NCBI GenBank assembly: GCA_001414485.1
Contig: LLEY01000028.1
Coordinates: forward strand, 248,001 to 312,000
From: Calycina herbarum
Lineage: Eukaryota > Ascomycota > Leotiomycetes > Helotiales > Pezizellaceae
Length of the DNA stretch: 64,000 nt
Direction of reading: 5' to 3'
Below the pieces are notes generated by a model that saw only the letters and a list, made by a program, of their open reading frames with translations, did no database searches and was not told the DNA's origin. Shown in pieces: positions 46,301 to 59,042 of this stretch (position 1 is its first letter; each line of letters opens with the position of its first letter). The position numbers were made by a program, and so were the translations under genes.

Positions 46301-48101
46301 AGAGAAAGTCTCTATGGGAGATGCGCAAAGAAGTGTGGCGGTAAGGGGGAAAGCAGTCGCCCAATGCTTAGGCTTCACAAACATCGAAGCAAGTCGGGGG
46401 CCAATAGTTGAAAGTACCTCTGTCCACTTTGGCATGTTCAATTCCGTGTTAGCTGTGGCCGCAACAGGTAGCAAGAGAATTTCCAAGGCTTGGCAGTAAG
46501 CATATTTAAGGCGCTGGCCGGAAGACTGGTCAAAGAAGCGGCCAAGGGAGATCATAAAGTCGCATGATTGATCCCAGATATCTTCGGGGTATGTTTTGAT
46601 GCGCAAGTGCTTCATGCCGCCAAGAACGAGTTCCATCCTGCCCTCCACTTCTCTGTTCACTGGGCCTTTACCAATTAAATCGAGCTGGGATTTCTCGAGA
46701 TCGCCAATAAATCGATCGGTAACGCTATCAAAATTTATTTCGCTCATGACACCGAGTAATTGGCTGAACAAGTGCCAATTTGCCATCTTCAAAGATGAAT
46801 TGGCAAGCTGCTCTGCGTCTGCAATTTTCAGTTGCCCAAAAATGATTCCCTCCAGTTTTTCTTCCATTTCCGGTGTAATACATGTTAGCGTGCTCTGTCC
46901 GATGACTTCTATCAAAACTCGACAGAGAATATAAATGGAGGCGGTAGAACGACGTTCAGCCTGGGCAACGAATTCTTGGCGGGCAGCAATTGAAGATGGA
47001 TTAGAACCATCTGAATCCGTCATCAAGTGAGGAGGTTCGGTATTTCTTCGAGGAAGCTGGCCCGGAAGAATGTTGTTTCGAGACTATTTAATAATATAAG
47101 AACATATTGGAAGAAACAGGAGGAACGGCATACCTGTTGAAGCTGGGCTCGAGCATCGTTTGCAGCGTCACTCTTGTTCTTGCGCCATAACATCATTGAA
47201 TCAATTAGAGGTTTGGGTTTTTGACTCGCAATATGACCCAAGGCGGAAATCAACTGATCGAATGTTGGATCTATACCAGGCCCGCATATTTGTTCTATGT
47301 GAGGTTCGGGGTCCAGGGGTACTGTAATGCATAGGTTTATCTTTTCTTCGGCTTGTGCAATAAACTAAAAGGAGGTTATTAAGGTGCTTGTAGTGGGGTA
47401 CAAGTTGAGCAACTGACGGATGTGAATAACACATGTAACGCATATTCTCCCACCGTCTTGACCTCCTCCTTGTGATGCCGCGAATTGGAGTGATGACGAC
47501 TATGGTCCCGGCGACTCCTTCCACTGTGCATCCGCTCTACCCTCCTTTGTGTCATTGAATAATTGCTGTTCTCCGTCGGCGGTCGATCCGGGACCAAGGT
47601 TGTGCTGGAGCTGAAGGAGCCACCGTTGGACATATTCGACGACATGGCGGACATGAACACGGAATCGCCCATGTTGGATGCATTAGATCTCCCTCCCCCA
47701 GCGGCAGCAATTATCTGCGGGCTCAGCGGGCTAGATGACGAACTTGCAAGACTCCCATTCCTCGAATGTTGTATTCCATGAACGATACTGGTCTGACGGT
47801 TGTGTGTTTTTGAGTCTGCGAGTGTACTTCCCGGCGGATACAGACGGGGGGACAGGTTCGAAGGTTGAAGGTCTGACGAGGAATTCGGCGCGAGCCCCGC
47901 CGCGAAGTTCTGGTTTTGGTTTTGTGAAGGTTCTCTTGCGTCTGCGGTTCTAGTGGCCGAGGCGGGTTTCAAAGTCGCGTTCCAGACATCGATGTCGATT
48001 GGTGTGTACTGAGAAAAAACACTCGACAACCTCTCGCTCAGACCTTCGATGGGTGATTGAGCTGATGAGACGGTGTTAGCACGAGTTCGTGGGGCTAACA
48101 T
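40325..48101 (-). CDS. Furry/Tao3/Mor2 (PAG1) cell-morphogenesis scaffold
   Basis: Model: complement(join(40325..47083, 47134..47364, 47418..48101)), 2557 aa. This is the giant HEAT/ARM-repeat protein that supports NDR/LATS kinase (Cbk1/Orb6) signalling in the RAM/MOR network, acting at growth tips and division sites. The N-terminal 200 residues are Ser/Asn-rich and disordered. The conserved N-terminal domain begins with EYALHVLFTSFIAQAEEKINLC, then FDQLISALGHIASQKPKPLIDSMM. The middle is repetitive helical sequence, and the conserved C-terminal block includes TWATSCPVRHLACRSFQIFRC. The tail is disordered with phosphorylatable RS-type sites. Two introns (53 and 50 nt, GT-AG, phase 0) fall in the N-terminal part, and the last exon is 6.76 kb without interruption. 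Head-to-head with P450 reductase across 2.45 kb. Confidence 0.95.
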
Positions 48102-50555
48102 GGCAGCGTAGCGCAGCGTCTAGGGCTGCTCCAACCTCGAGAGTAGCGGCCGTTTCCATACGATAGTTCAAGCTTTTGCCACTCTAGCTATCATAGGAAC
48201 AGAGCCGCGAGAACTTGCGAGTCGGAGCACACTTGGAGGTTAGGTGAGGCAGAGCCGTTGAAGGCAGAGAGAGCTAAGAGTCCGGCGCAAGGAAGGGTTG
48301 TGGGAGTAACGGGAACTTACCCATTGTTACATACGATCAATTTGTAGTGGCAGGGTCGGCACGAAGAGCTTGTCCGTCGCCGAGCGCGAAAGACGATCGG
48401 AGGCGAGTTGGTACCGTGGGCATTGTTCAGTGTATAGATTTCTGGTTGGAACGATAGAGAATATGCTGTGGTGTCTAGCCTTCTTCCAGGTTCCTAGCGG
48501 TACCAGGGAAATATTACTGACGCTCAAGCTTCGTCGGGTTGTTGTCCGCACAGCCAATAATCGAGCGCTTCCCCCTGGCTCAGAACGCCCGAATAGGCCA
48601 AGAGAAAGCGACTAAACCATCACGCATGCCACGGCATAAGAAGAAAATCTACGCCAGAAAAAGATATGGTGTTGTATACGTCAAGCGGACCTTGAATTTT
48701 TACACGTTTTAAAAGAAGAATTTGCGAAACTCCTGATTTCCACCCAGGTACGCCTCAAATATTTGAGGTTCAACAAAATAAAGGGGCTTAAGGAACCGAG
48801 AACGGCCAGGAGAGACGGTTGTTGCTCATTGAATGCATGGCGCTGCCGTGCTTCGATTTCCACAATGCATGCTCTGGCAGCTCTGCAAGAATCATGTCAG
48901 GTTCTACTCAAAGCTTGACAAGTCGCTCATCCTTCAAGCCAACTTTATGGAAAGGAATCGAAGGATTTTAAATTCGTTGACAAATCGGCTCCTGTGCAAG
49001 AGGGATAGTGTGAAAATTTGGAATTGTTCACTTCTATATTTTACGTCCACGTCGAGTTTGCTGTAGGAGTATACGTAGTGCAATTGCCAACACAACATAT
49101 AACGACATGATAAGAAGGACGAAGGACTTGAAGTATCAAAACAATAAAAAGAACCAATCGTACAGACTTTGCTTTCTGCGATTGGCCCTCTGAAGGGAAA
49201 AACCTTAAAGCTGGCACTATCGTTCCAGTCAATTCGCACTAGACCCCCACAAATTTATATAAACCGTAAAAAGGAGGAAATGCAGTAAGAAAAGAAAATA
49301 TAATGTGCCAATTGTCCGAAATAGAAAGAAAAAGACCTCAAAGTAACATAGCGGTTCAACAATAGAGACCAACCAATTCCGCTTAGTTGCTGAAGACAGG
49401 GAACTTGAGACAGTTGTTTATATAGGGAGTATTCTGCCTTCACCAGTTTCTGTGATACCAAGTTGATACAACCACACCTCCCATTTTCTGGTCTGGAGGG
49501 AGGGAGTGGTTCACGTGCTGATCTTCAGGGACCAAAAATTCGAGAAGCATCCATGCCGAGAAGGCGTATTTGACGACCCCCCTGAGAAGCCAGCCGGAGG
49601 TTTAATTACTAGGATGACAGCGACCTCGGGAGCAACCAGGACGATCGTTTTCGGTCCCCGGAGCCTCAAAATATATAGGTACTGCGATAACAATCTGACT
49701 GACAGTGGCAAAGGGGACACATAATCCTCTTGCGGATTTTTGTTGCCAAGGCAATGCTTTGAAGGCGAAAGAGCGAAAAGACCTCGGTGTTGCAGTACTG
49801 TTGACGGAGACTGATAAACACCGCTGCTTGGTGATCTCAACCTTGTACGCATAAACACAAATGGATGGAAAAGAAACTCGTAGAACCAAAAATGAAGCAA
49901 TTTTGAGGTAACTTGAGAGCAAAAGTCCAATGAAATGCGGAAGAAAATCAAGAGTCATTGCATATCATCGCAAGTCATGGTCGCGTAGGTCATATCGACT
50001 TCAGTGACCTCCACTGACTTGCGGAATAAAACCGCTCCAGCAACCAGGGCACTTCACTCGTCCGCAGCCGAGATCCAGTAAGACGAGAAAAGTGGCGAGG
50101 CAAGCAAGTAAGACTCTTCTCAGGCTATTTATTATTGTATATCTGACCATCTCGCCATAGATAATCGAGAGTTGATCTCGAGCAAAGGTTAAGTCACAGC
50201 CCTTAGGTAAGGATACGATACCTACAGTACAGTACCAGCCCACCTTGTCGGCCCGGCTCGTGGAACCTCCGTCGGCTCACATTTCCCAACAGCCCAGCCC
50301 AGCAGCTCCGGATTATTGTAGCGCATTTCTTATCCGAGATACGGACTCAGTACTTTTCCGACCTACTTTCGGTGTTGACACTCTTCGTGCCACATTCGAA
50401 CTCGTACCATCATCTCCCTCCTTTTGGCCAGAAATTCAACTCCCCGAGTCGCAGAGTGCCACAAGAAAATTTGTAGCCAGAGGCTGTGATTTGCCTGCTT
50501 TCTGCCACGTCGACACCTCTTGCCACGACATCTGGCCTCACTTTCAATATCAAAC
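48102..50555. promoter_or_regulatory. Divergent promoter region, Tao3 to P450 reductase
   Basis: 2.45 kb without a supported gene. The proximal parts are presumably the leaders of both genes. The plus strand just before 50556 is pyrimidine-rich. Short ORFs on both strands lack motifs. Confidence 0.5.
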
Positions 50556-52797
50556 ATGGCTCAGTTGGACACCTTGGACATTGTTGTCCTGGCCGCAATC
50601 TGCCTCGGGACCGTCGCATACTTTACAAAGGGCACATACTGGGGGATCGCACAAGATCCATATGCCTCGACTTACTCTGCCGCCAATGGCAACAAAGCCG
50701 GGAAGACGAGGAATATCGTGGAGAAGATGGAGGAGTCGAATAGGAATTGTGTAGTCTTCTATGGGTCGCAGACAGGCACAGCAGAGGACTATGCATCGAG
50801 GTTGGCAAAGGAAGGCAAGAGTCGTTTTGGACTAGAGACCATGGTGGCTGACTTGGAGGACTACGATTACGAAAACCTTGACACTTTCCCCGAGGACAAA
50901 GTAGCCATGTTCATTCTGGCTACCTACGGCGAGGGCGAACCAACAGATAATGCGGTTGACTTCTACGAGTTTATCACTGGCGACGAGCCCTCCTTCTCTG
51001 AAGCTTCAGATCCCCCACTTGCGAACTTGAAGTTTGTGGCTTTCGGCCTCGGCAACAATACTTATGAGCACTACAACTCGATGGTCCGAAATGTTACTGC
51101 CGCCTTGGAAAAGATGGGTGCAAAGAAGATTGGCGCAGCTGGAGAAGGCGATGATGGTGCCGGGACAATGGAGGAGGATTTTCTTGCCTGGAAGGATCCC
51201 ATGTGGACCGATTTGGCAGAAAAGATGGGTCTTGAGGAGCGCGAAGCAGTGTACGAGCCAGTCTTTGCTATCACGGAGAGAGAGGGTTTGACTAAAGATT
51301 CGCCTGAGGTCTATTTGGGAGAGCCTAACAAAATGCATCTCGAGGGTTCTTCTAAAGGCCCATTCAATGCCCACAACCCATATATCGCCCCTATCGTCGA
51401 ATCCCGCGAGATCTTTTCCGTCAAGGACAGAAACTGCCTCCACATGGAGATTGATATCAGCGGCTCCAACCTCAGTTACCAAACCGGAGATCATATTGCC
51501 ATTTGGCCCACCAACGCTGGAAAGGAGGTTGATAGATTCCTCAGTGTTACTGGCCTTCTACCAAAGAGAGATAGCGTGGTTAGTGTCAAGGCTTTAGACT
51601 CTACAGCGAAAGTTCCTTTTCCAACACCCACCACATATGATGCCGTTGTCCGGTATCATATGGAAATTTGTGCCCCCGTCTCTCGTCAATTTATTGCTAC
51701 TTTAGCCCCATTTGCCCCAACCGAAGCTGCTAAGGCTGAGATGGCTAAACTTGGAAGCGACAAGGATTACTTTCATGAGAAGATCACCAACCAATGTCTC
51801 AACATTGCACAAGCGCTACAAAGTGTTGCAGGTGAAGAAAAATGGACTGATATTCCCTTCTCTGCTTTTATCGAAGGAGTCACGAAAGTGCAACCGCGTT
51901 ATTATTCCATTTCTTCTTCATCCCTCGTGCAGAAGAAGAAAATTTCAATTACTGCGGTTGTGGAGTCGATGCAAATTGCTGGTAGAGAGGATGCGCTCAA
52001 AGGTGTTACTACAAATTACTTGCTCGCTTTGAAGCAGAAACAACACGGTGATCCAGAGCCAGATCCTCATGGATTGACCTATGAGATTACTGGGCCCCGA
52101 AACAAATATGATGGTGTCCATGTACCAGTCCACGTTCGTCACTCAAACTTCAAGCTTCCTTCAGATCCATCAAAGCCAGTAATTATGGTTGGCCCGGGTA
52201 CTGGTGTTGCACCATTCCGAGCATTTGTACAGGAAAGAGCTCATCAAGCAAAGGCCGGAGAGAATGTGGGTAAAACACTCTTGTTCTTCGGATGCCGGAA
52301 GCAGACTGAGGACTTCTTATATTCATCTGAGTGGGAGGTAAGTTGAGCCCAAGTACAAAACTCTTCAATAACAATATCTAATAAACTTCATAGGAATACA
52401 AGAAGGACCTCGGCGACAAATTCGAGCTTATCACTGCATTCTCAAGAGACGGCCCCAAGAAAGTTTATGTCCAGCACCGATTACAGGAGCGCGCCAAGGA
52501 AGTCAATGAGTTACTCCAACAGAAAGCATATTTCTACGTCTGCGGTGATGCTGCAAACATGGCTAGAGAAGTCAACACCGTTCTAGGACAAATCATCTCC
52601 GAAGAGCGTGGTATACCCGAAGCCAAGGCAGAAGAAATCGTCAAGGGAATGCGTTCAGCAAATCAATACCAAGTAAGTAATTCCGTTGAGTCCCAAAATT
52701 TACCCCTCCCACGGCCCGTACTCTCGGGCCGTGGATCGACTCGGCTTCCAAGCAAACAAAATTCTAACCACCTTTGCAGGAGGATGTCTGGTCATGA
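50556..52797 (+). CDS. cprA: NADPH-cytochrome P450 reductase
   Basis: Model: join(50556..52337, 52394..52672, 52780..52797), 692 aa, the expected length. The endoplasmic-reticulum diflavin enzyme passes electrons from NADPH through FAD and FMN to P450s, including the sterol demethylase CYP51. The N-terminal membrane anchor is LDIVVLAAICLGTVAYF. The FMN domain has YGSQTGTAEDYA (69-80), ATYGEGEPTDNA and GLGNNTYEHYN. The FAD domain has RYYSISSSS and GVTTNYL. The NADPH domain has GPGTGVAPFRAFVQER, FFGCRKQ and YVCGDAANMA, and the conserved aromatic C-terminus EDVWS. Introns are 56 and 107 nt, phase 0. The last exon is only 18 nt (EDVWS plus stop), so the FAD-stacking tryptophan depends on correct splicing of intron 2, which carries a strong hairpin. 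Confidence 0.97.
52709..52734 (+). repeat. GC-rich hairpin inside the last P450-reductase intron
   Basis: CCACGGCCCG and CGGGCCGTGG are exact inverted copies separated by TACTCT, within the 107-nt intron 52673-52779. It lies between the donor and the branch point TTCTAAC, and would shorten the effective donor-branch distance when folded. Confidence 0.9.
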
Positions 52798-55006
52798 AGA
52801 GCAAACGAAAACTCAAACAAACAAATCTCTTCTTCCCACGAGCAATTATTGGAAGGGAAGCAAAAACCTAGAGATCATTTTGGGTCTCGGCTCACGGGAA
52901 TCGTGTCCAGATTTCGACCTTTACTGGTTCCTTCTCCTCTCATCCGAAAATCGATCTACCACGGATTTCAATCTCTTGTGGTCACACAACTTCTCGGGGG
53001 GGTTTTCCAAACGCTTTTTGACGCTTTGGTCCTCACTTTTTTTTCCGACTTGGGTGGTTTGGATGTAATTACAACAACAGCGAAATGATTGATAGCGGGC
53101 GGGCATTTGAAATTCTAGCACTGCAAAGCATAGAAAAGGAAGCCTCGTTTTTCTCTCATTTTCTACTTTAGATAGATTCCAATTTGTTTATTGAGGGGGA
53201 GGCGTTTTTTCTTGTACGTAGTTTAACGTCTAGTAAACTCTTTTTAAAACACCTTGAAGCTTGATATGAATTTATGTGCTTGTGGAGGTGGCTGTTTGAT
53301 GTGGTTGCGGGAGGTCTTCGCGGGCCGCAAGACAAGATTTTCCATATTCAATAAGTCGACGCGTTGTTTCACAAACTTGTAAGGCTCAATTCAATTTAAT
53401 AGGTCGGAAAGCCGGCACGTTGGAAAGGGAAAGTTCTCATCAGATAATCAGGTGACGGTATTTCGAGTTTTGTTTGGTGCTCTTTTCACTTCCGGTATCG
53501 GCTAGTCCTAGCTGTTTGCTAAGCCTAGAATCTGCCAGTCTACTGCCCAATGCTACCCTCATGATGAGCCACTGGCTTGTCTAACTAAGAGGGCCTAGAG
53601 AATCCCCGAAACTCAGACTACCATGGTCCATGTCCGAGAAGGTAAGGGGTGGCAATGCGGAGAAAAAAGCAAAAATCCGAAACATCGTGGCAGCGGGAAT
53701 CTCTGCACTAGCCTCGCAATAATGCTAGATTGGCACATCTAAAAATGGCCAAGTACAGATTGTGTTTTCTGACAGCTAACGACTGGTGGATGATTAGCTG
53801 GGGGTCGTTCTTGGAGCGTGTTGGTGGCGCATGGTGGCCCCTGTGCAGCGGAGGATCTTCAAGATGCACTGATCTCTTCCAACGACAAGCGGTGGATGAT
53901 TGTTCCCCAACAACAACAATAGTAAGGAAATGCAACGACAATACTTCGTGAAACTCAATAATAGGAACATATTATTCACCGACTTTGTAGATTATGGTAT
54001 ATATACAGAGGGGATAGAGAGTCTTCTGCTTTGAACACTCTTCCTCCGTCATGATGCACACAACTTTGCTTTTTCCTCAACCCTCCTAAAACGAACATTT
54101 TAAACAGTGGAGTATGCATTGTTATGCAAGGAGGTCCCATGAAATCCGGGTTTGAAGTTCGTCGCCCTGCCACGAATATTGTTTTGCTTGAGAGCAGAGA
54201 AGCCTTGAGCTTCCATCGCCATGAGTTCGTTCTACCCGCTTCACTTGAAGGAATAGCTAACATATCACCCTTAAGTTCGAAGTACCTAGGTTATGATGTG
54301 TTCATCTCCCGGCTCAACGGCCATGTTCTTCCCCTAGAATAGCGTAGCGTTCGCTCACTTGCATTTGCTTTTGCCGCAGGTTGTAAGCATGGATGGCAAT
54401 AAGGGGACCAAACGCAAGAGAGCCGTAGCAGCCGACTGCGGCCACAAACAAGATCAAGCCAGTGAACAGATGAAGATTCGAGACATGCCTGCCCAGGTAA
54501 AAGGATAGATAGATAGAGCGGGCCAGCTAAAGTTCATCAGATCTGCTGTCTTGGGTCCTGCTCTATCCATCACATCTCGCTTTTCCCAGGTTCCCCAGGA
54601 AAAGGCAAGATGCTGGTCAAGCAGCGCTCATTTATAGCGCGGTGAACCGAACCCGTTCGCTCAGATCAACCTGGGCTCTGCGAGGGAGGGGGGAAATCAC
54701 TGGCTCCTCATTGTTGCCTTTCCAGAAGCAAGTTCCGCCTCCATGGGATAATGCTGCGAATGGCCTGCAAGTCTCATTCACCCCTCTCCTTGCATCCAGC
54801 AATTGCGTGCAGAGGCACCCAACATCATCTGGATGACAAGATCAAGATGGGAATGATGCATAGCCATCGATGAAGCAGTCGCTGCCTCCCACCATAAAGG
54901 CGGCTTTGTCCCCCCTTTGCCTCTGCCGTCCGTCTCTTGGGCTTGGGAAGAAAGAGCCAGATATCTCCAGAGTATCAGTATCGGTATTGCTATCGCTCTC
55001 GACCCG

Positions 55007-55056
55007 CTCCTCATCCTCATCCTCATCCTCATCGTCCTCTCATCCTCATCTCATCC
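55007..55056. repeat. (CTCATC)n microsatellite
   Basis: About five CTCATC units, then imperfect copies, lie in the presumed leader of the RNA-binding protein gene. Confidence 0.85.
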
Positions 55057-55773
55057 CATATCCTTATTGCTGTACTGCCCGTAGCCAACTTTGTTTACTT
55101 TACGGCGGTAGTAATCATCTATTGTCAACCTGGAACCGAAAGAAGGAGTGTGTTGGGTCTCGTGTAAGTTCCATTGCTTCAGACGATTTCAAAAAGTTTG
55201 GGTGGGGTCTTCTTGGTCGCGCCTGCATTTGTTTACACCGTCGACTCGGCCTCACGCTTGCCTCTTTAAGACTCTTTGCTCGCCAGGCTCGTACCTTCCC
55301 CACGGCGTCACTTCTCTCTCGGCCAGCACCTCATAACTTCTGCTCGCCCGCCTTTCATTCTTCTTCCGTCTCCTTTCCTTTCCTCCCAACAACTCGACAA
55401 CAACCAACTCATCACAATCTCTACACAACTCCATCTGGCCTGATAGCTTCCTATCTTCTAGACTCACCGCACTCGCTACTTGAACATCCATCCCAGCCTT
55501 GACTTCTTCTTTTTCAACTTCTCGAAGCCACCCGCACCGCCTTGATTTCCTCAGCGACGCCGTCAGCTTCAAGACACTCGACAGAGACGCCTTTCCTCGA
55601 CTCTTCCAGCAGGTGTGTTTCCTCCAATGCTGGCTGTCCGCCTTGCTTGCCTGCCTGCGTCCTCACTTCTCTCTTTGTGCCAATTGCAGTAGCTAATCAT
55701 CTCGTCCTCTGCAGCATATTGCTCCAAGAAGCCGCCGCCAAAGCGTCCAGTTCTTGTCCGAAAGACTGTGATC

Positions 55774-56020
55774 GTGAGTCACCTCCGATTTATCCCATGT
55801 CATTACCCTCATTTTCTTTCTTGTTGCACTGGGAAGCGGCGGGGAATCGTTTATTCACTTGGGCGGCAGAGCAATTTTCAACTGCCCCTCTACCCCCTCA
55901 AGAATTCACCTTTGACTTTTTTCTCCCACCCCATCTTCTTTTTTCCCGTCCTCCCCCTCCTCTCCCCTCAGCCCTTTTTCGCAATCATCAATCCACATCA
56001 ACTCACATACAATTGTCCAG
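55774..56020 (+). other. Probable 5' UTR intron
   Basis: A strong donor (ATC|GTGAGT) at 55774 and an acceptor (TTGTCCAG|TTTACC) at 56020, just 6 nt before the start codon, bound a pyrimidine-rich 247-nt stretch. Splicing would remove the ATG at 55797, which otherwise opens a 133-codon frame overlapping the main start. Predicted from sequence only. Confidence 0.45.
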
Positions 56021-56026
56021 TTTACC

Positions 56027-58094
56027 ATGTCTTACCAACAGACTGCGAGCCATCCGGAGACCAGCTACCCACCTCGTCCAACCTCCGCCATGTACGCTCA
56101 ACCTCAAATCCGAACCCCTCGTGAGACTCAAACCCAACCTGCCGCATTTGCTCAAGGACCTAGCCAAGCCCAGGGCGAGAACCTCAGCGCCATGATGAAC
56201 CAATTCGCCGGCCTCGCTCTCCCCAACGCCAATATGGCTTCTGCCGCCGCCGCCGCCATGGGTGCTCAAATTCCTTCAATGCAGTATTACCTCACCGCCG
56301 AGGGTCAATATTTGATGGCTCCAACAGGTCTGTATCCTCAACAACCAATGGCCGCACCTACTCAAATCGCCGACGGTTCTTACAATCCATATCAAGCTGC
56401 TCTGCCTTACCTCGCAGGAGCTGCGTATCCCGGCTATGTCCCAGGTTACCCAATGCTGCCATATGCCTCCCACCGCACTGGTAGTGCTGGCTATTACGCT
56501 GATCGATCTGAGCATCAGAAGGACGTTCCTGGTCTCGAGAATCGTCGTGGCTCTTATTCAACCAACGAGTCGGCTCCAAGCACCCCTTATTATGGCGCAC
56601 TCGCTCAACGTGAACAAGGTGGCACTCATATTGCTGCGGATCGTTCCGTTTTTGGATCTACCCCATCCCCTCAACAGCTTGCCGTTCAACATCCGGATAA
56701 CCAAGCTGTCAAACCCCTCCCATACAAGACTATCCCAATTAATGTCGACGTCGATGCACTTCTTGCGCAGAGCCCTCCAATTCCTCGAGCCGTCCCTGCT
56801 GTCTTCACACCACGTGAGAGCATGAGAACCCTCGACCAGAGCTTGTCCAACCCAATCGCTGGCAACCGCAATGTCTACATTCGTGGTCTCCATCCAAACA
56901 CCGATGACGAGACTTTGGCTGCATACGCTGCACGCTTTGGAAAGATTGAGACCTCCAAGGCAATCATTGATACTTCAACTGGAGCTTGCAAGGGGTAAGT
57001 TTCATCCCATTTCTTCCATCCGGTATGTACTGACTTGGTTTTTAGATTTGGTTTCGCAAAGTACTGTAGCGTTCGTGACTCAGAACTTTGTATCCGTGGC
57101 TTTTACAAGCTTGGTTATGAAGTTGGCTTTGCTAGGGTAAACCCCACCCGTCCTTTGCCTGGAGAACGTCCTACTAAAGTTGTTCCCCAGGAGTCCTTCA
57201 ACTCTCGGCTCAAGGCTGAGGGTGATGAGTCCTCCACCAACCTTTATGTTTCCAATCTCCCAAAGGCCATGACGGAATCGGTAAGTATCCCCCTTTCATG
57301 CTTCCCAGGAATGTCTAATATATGTGTAGGAACTTGGTGCTATTTTCATGGATTATATCGTGAGCTCCAGCCGAATCCTTCGTGATTCCAACAACAATAG
57401 CCGTGGAGTTGGGTTTGCTCGGTAAGCACCTCGATTCACTCTCCTTACCCAAGCATTTGTTGACCGATGACAGATTTGAGAGCCGTGATATCTGCGAGGA
57501 AATCATCCGAAAGTTCCATGGTCAGCCAATTGGCGAGGATGGTCTCCTTCTCCAAGTTCGTTATGCCGACACTCCTGCTCAAAAGGACCTCAAGCGTATC
57601 ACCACTGAGCGCCGACAATTCCGAACCAACGAATACAATGTTGGTGCATATGGCACTGCTTCAGACATGACTTTGTCTCCTCCAATTCCTTCCCCTCTCC
57701 TTCCTCGTGCCAATATGATCAGCCATCACATTTCCAATTCTCGATCTGAGGGAACTTGGAAGCGCGATGAGTCGGCTGCGCCTGCAACGTAAGAATAATT
57801 GCTCTCTTTCAAGCGAATACTTACTAACTTCGTTCAGCGCAACTGGTGGCGTTCCCATCTTCAAGGATATTGATCGTCAGGTCAAGGTTGAACTCACAGA
57901 GGCCACTCCAAACAAATCCACGAACAAGTAAGTTTGTTCTCTGGGGTTTCGGTCGTCAATTGGCAATTGTCTAATATCAGCTCAGGCAGCCTTTGATCGC
58001 AACCCCAACCATTTCGGAGGATGGCTCGGCCGATGATACCATCCAATACAACGCACCACCTCACAGCGGCTCTCCAACCGCCCGCAAATCTTAA
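56027..58094 (+). CDS. Two-RRM RNA-binding protein, RBMS/MSSP (Msa1)-like
   Basis: Model: join(56027..56994, 57046..57136, 57191..57280, 57330..57421, 57474..57788, 57838..57927, 57986..58094), 584 aa. The N-terminal 270 residues are low-complexity (Q/P/A/Y-rich), typical of granule-forming RNA-binding proteins. RRM1 starts at about residue 280: RNP2 NVYIRGL, and RNP1 GACKGFGFAKY formed across intron 1. RRM2 starts at about 367: TNLYVSNLP and RGVGFARF. After that come LLLQVRYADTPAQKDLK and an S/P-rich tail. Six short introns of 49-58 nt are used. Intron 2 (57137-57190, 54 nt) has no stop and is in frame, so it could be exon; family alignment (FAR followed by ESFNSRLK) favours removal. The last intron has two acceptors, and the one at 57985 gives the longer, more plausible C-terminus. 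Confidence 0.88.
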
Positions 58095-59042
58095 ACGATA
58101 TCCGCTGCCATGTTCTCCAAGACGCCATCCGTTCTTGGGCTCCTTCAGTTTTCATCACGTATTTTCCTATCACATCGCGAGTTGCTTTTCAGTTTTTTTG
58201 TGATTCATGCCAAAGTGCAGTCATATGCAACATCGCCTTTTACAACATAAACACATTACCATACATGCGTACTCGTCGAGCAGGCATACATATCTGTCAG
58301 CATACACTACGTCGATGCAATTGGTACCGTCAACATATTTCAAGTCTCATTACCAGGTACATTGCATGTGGTTACCCGGTCATTTTCGAAAAGGGAGTTG
58401 GGGTATGGCATATGGAATTTGGTGGCACGAATCATTTCACTATGTCAACAATGGGTCGATATGAAAAGAGAAAGCCTTGAGCTTTTACTTGTATCAGTTG
58501 ATTTTTCTTTGCTGTGGACTTATGGCTATTACACTGCCTGGGGTTGGTCGGATTCCTTGTGTATCATAGTTTGGGGGTAATACATCTCATAATTTGCCAC
58601 AATGATTTTCTTCCTCGCTTGCCTTGGTGATGTCAATGAAATGATCGTGAATTGAATGGTTCTTGGCATGACTTGTCCCAAGAAGGGTCTTCTGTCATTA
58701 TGCATCTATGCGAAACGATATCATACTAACAAGCCTCGAATGATCAAAATTTTGCAACTGGTTTGGGGAAATTGAATTTCGTTCTTCTATTATCTCAAGC
58801 GTCCTAAAACTGTTGACTTGGTTCTACGGAGTAGGATTTCTAGTACAATATCTTCTCATGGGTTTGAGCATCCTACAGAGGCCACCGAAGACTTCAGCCA
58901 GCCATCACTATTGATCAATGATCACAGTCTCATTGTTCAGCGTACTACGGCCCTAAGCTTCATAGCCGTGTTGCTCAGTGTCTCTTGGCTTAATTCATGG
59001 CCTTGACTTGTAATTGGTTATTTCTGAACAATGGTAGCTGGC
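58095..59042. other. Convergent intergenic region
   Basis: 3' flanks of the RNA-binding gene and RIO2. No gene supported. Confidence 0.6.

Larger units (their letters stand above)
52798..56026. promoter_or_regulatory. 3.2 kb upstream region of the RNA-binding protein gene
   Basis: It starts with the 3' flank of P450 reductase. No gene is supported up to about 54800. From about 54870 to 56026 the plus strand is pyrimidine-rich with short repeats, typical of a long fungal leader. It contains ATGs that start long out-of-frame ORFs, including one at 55797 that overlaps the main start. Confidence 0.5.

Noticed and set aside
53976..54342. Opposed ORFs of 95 and 72 codons
   Set aside because: Mutually overlapping on opposite strands with no domain; cannot choose either.
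55542..56195. 217-codon plus ORF overlapping the RRM gene start
   Set aside because: Pyrimidine-rich translation (S/P/L runs) overlapping the true start; best explained as leader sequence and a spliced-out uORF.
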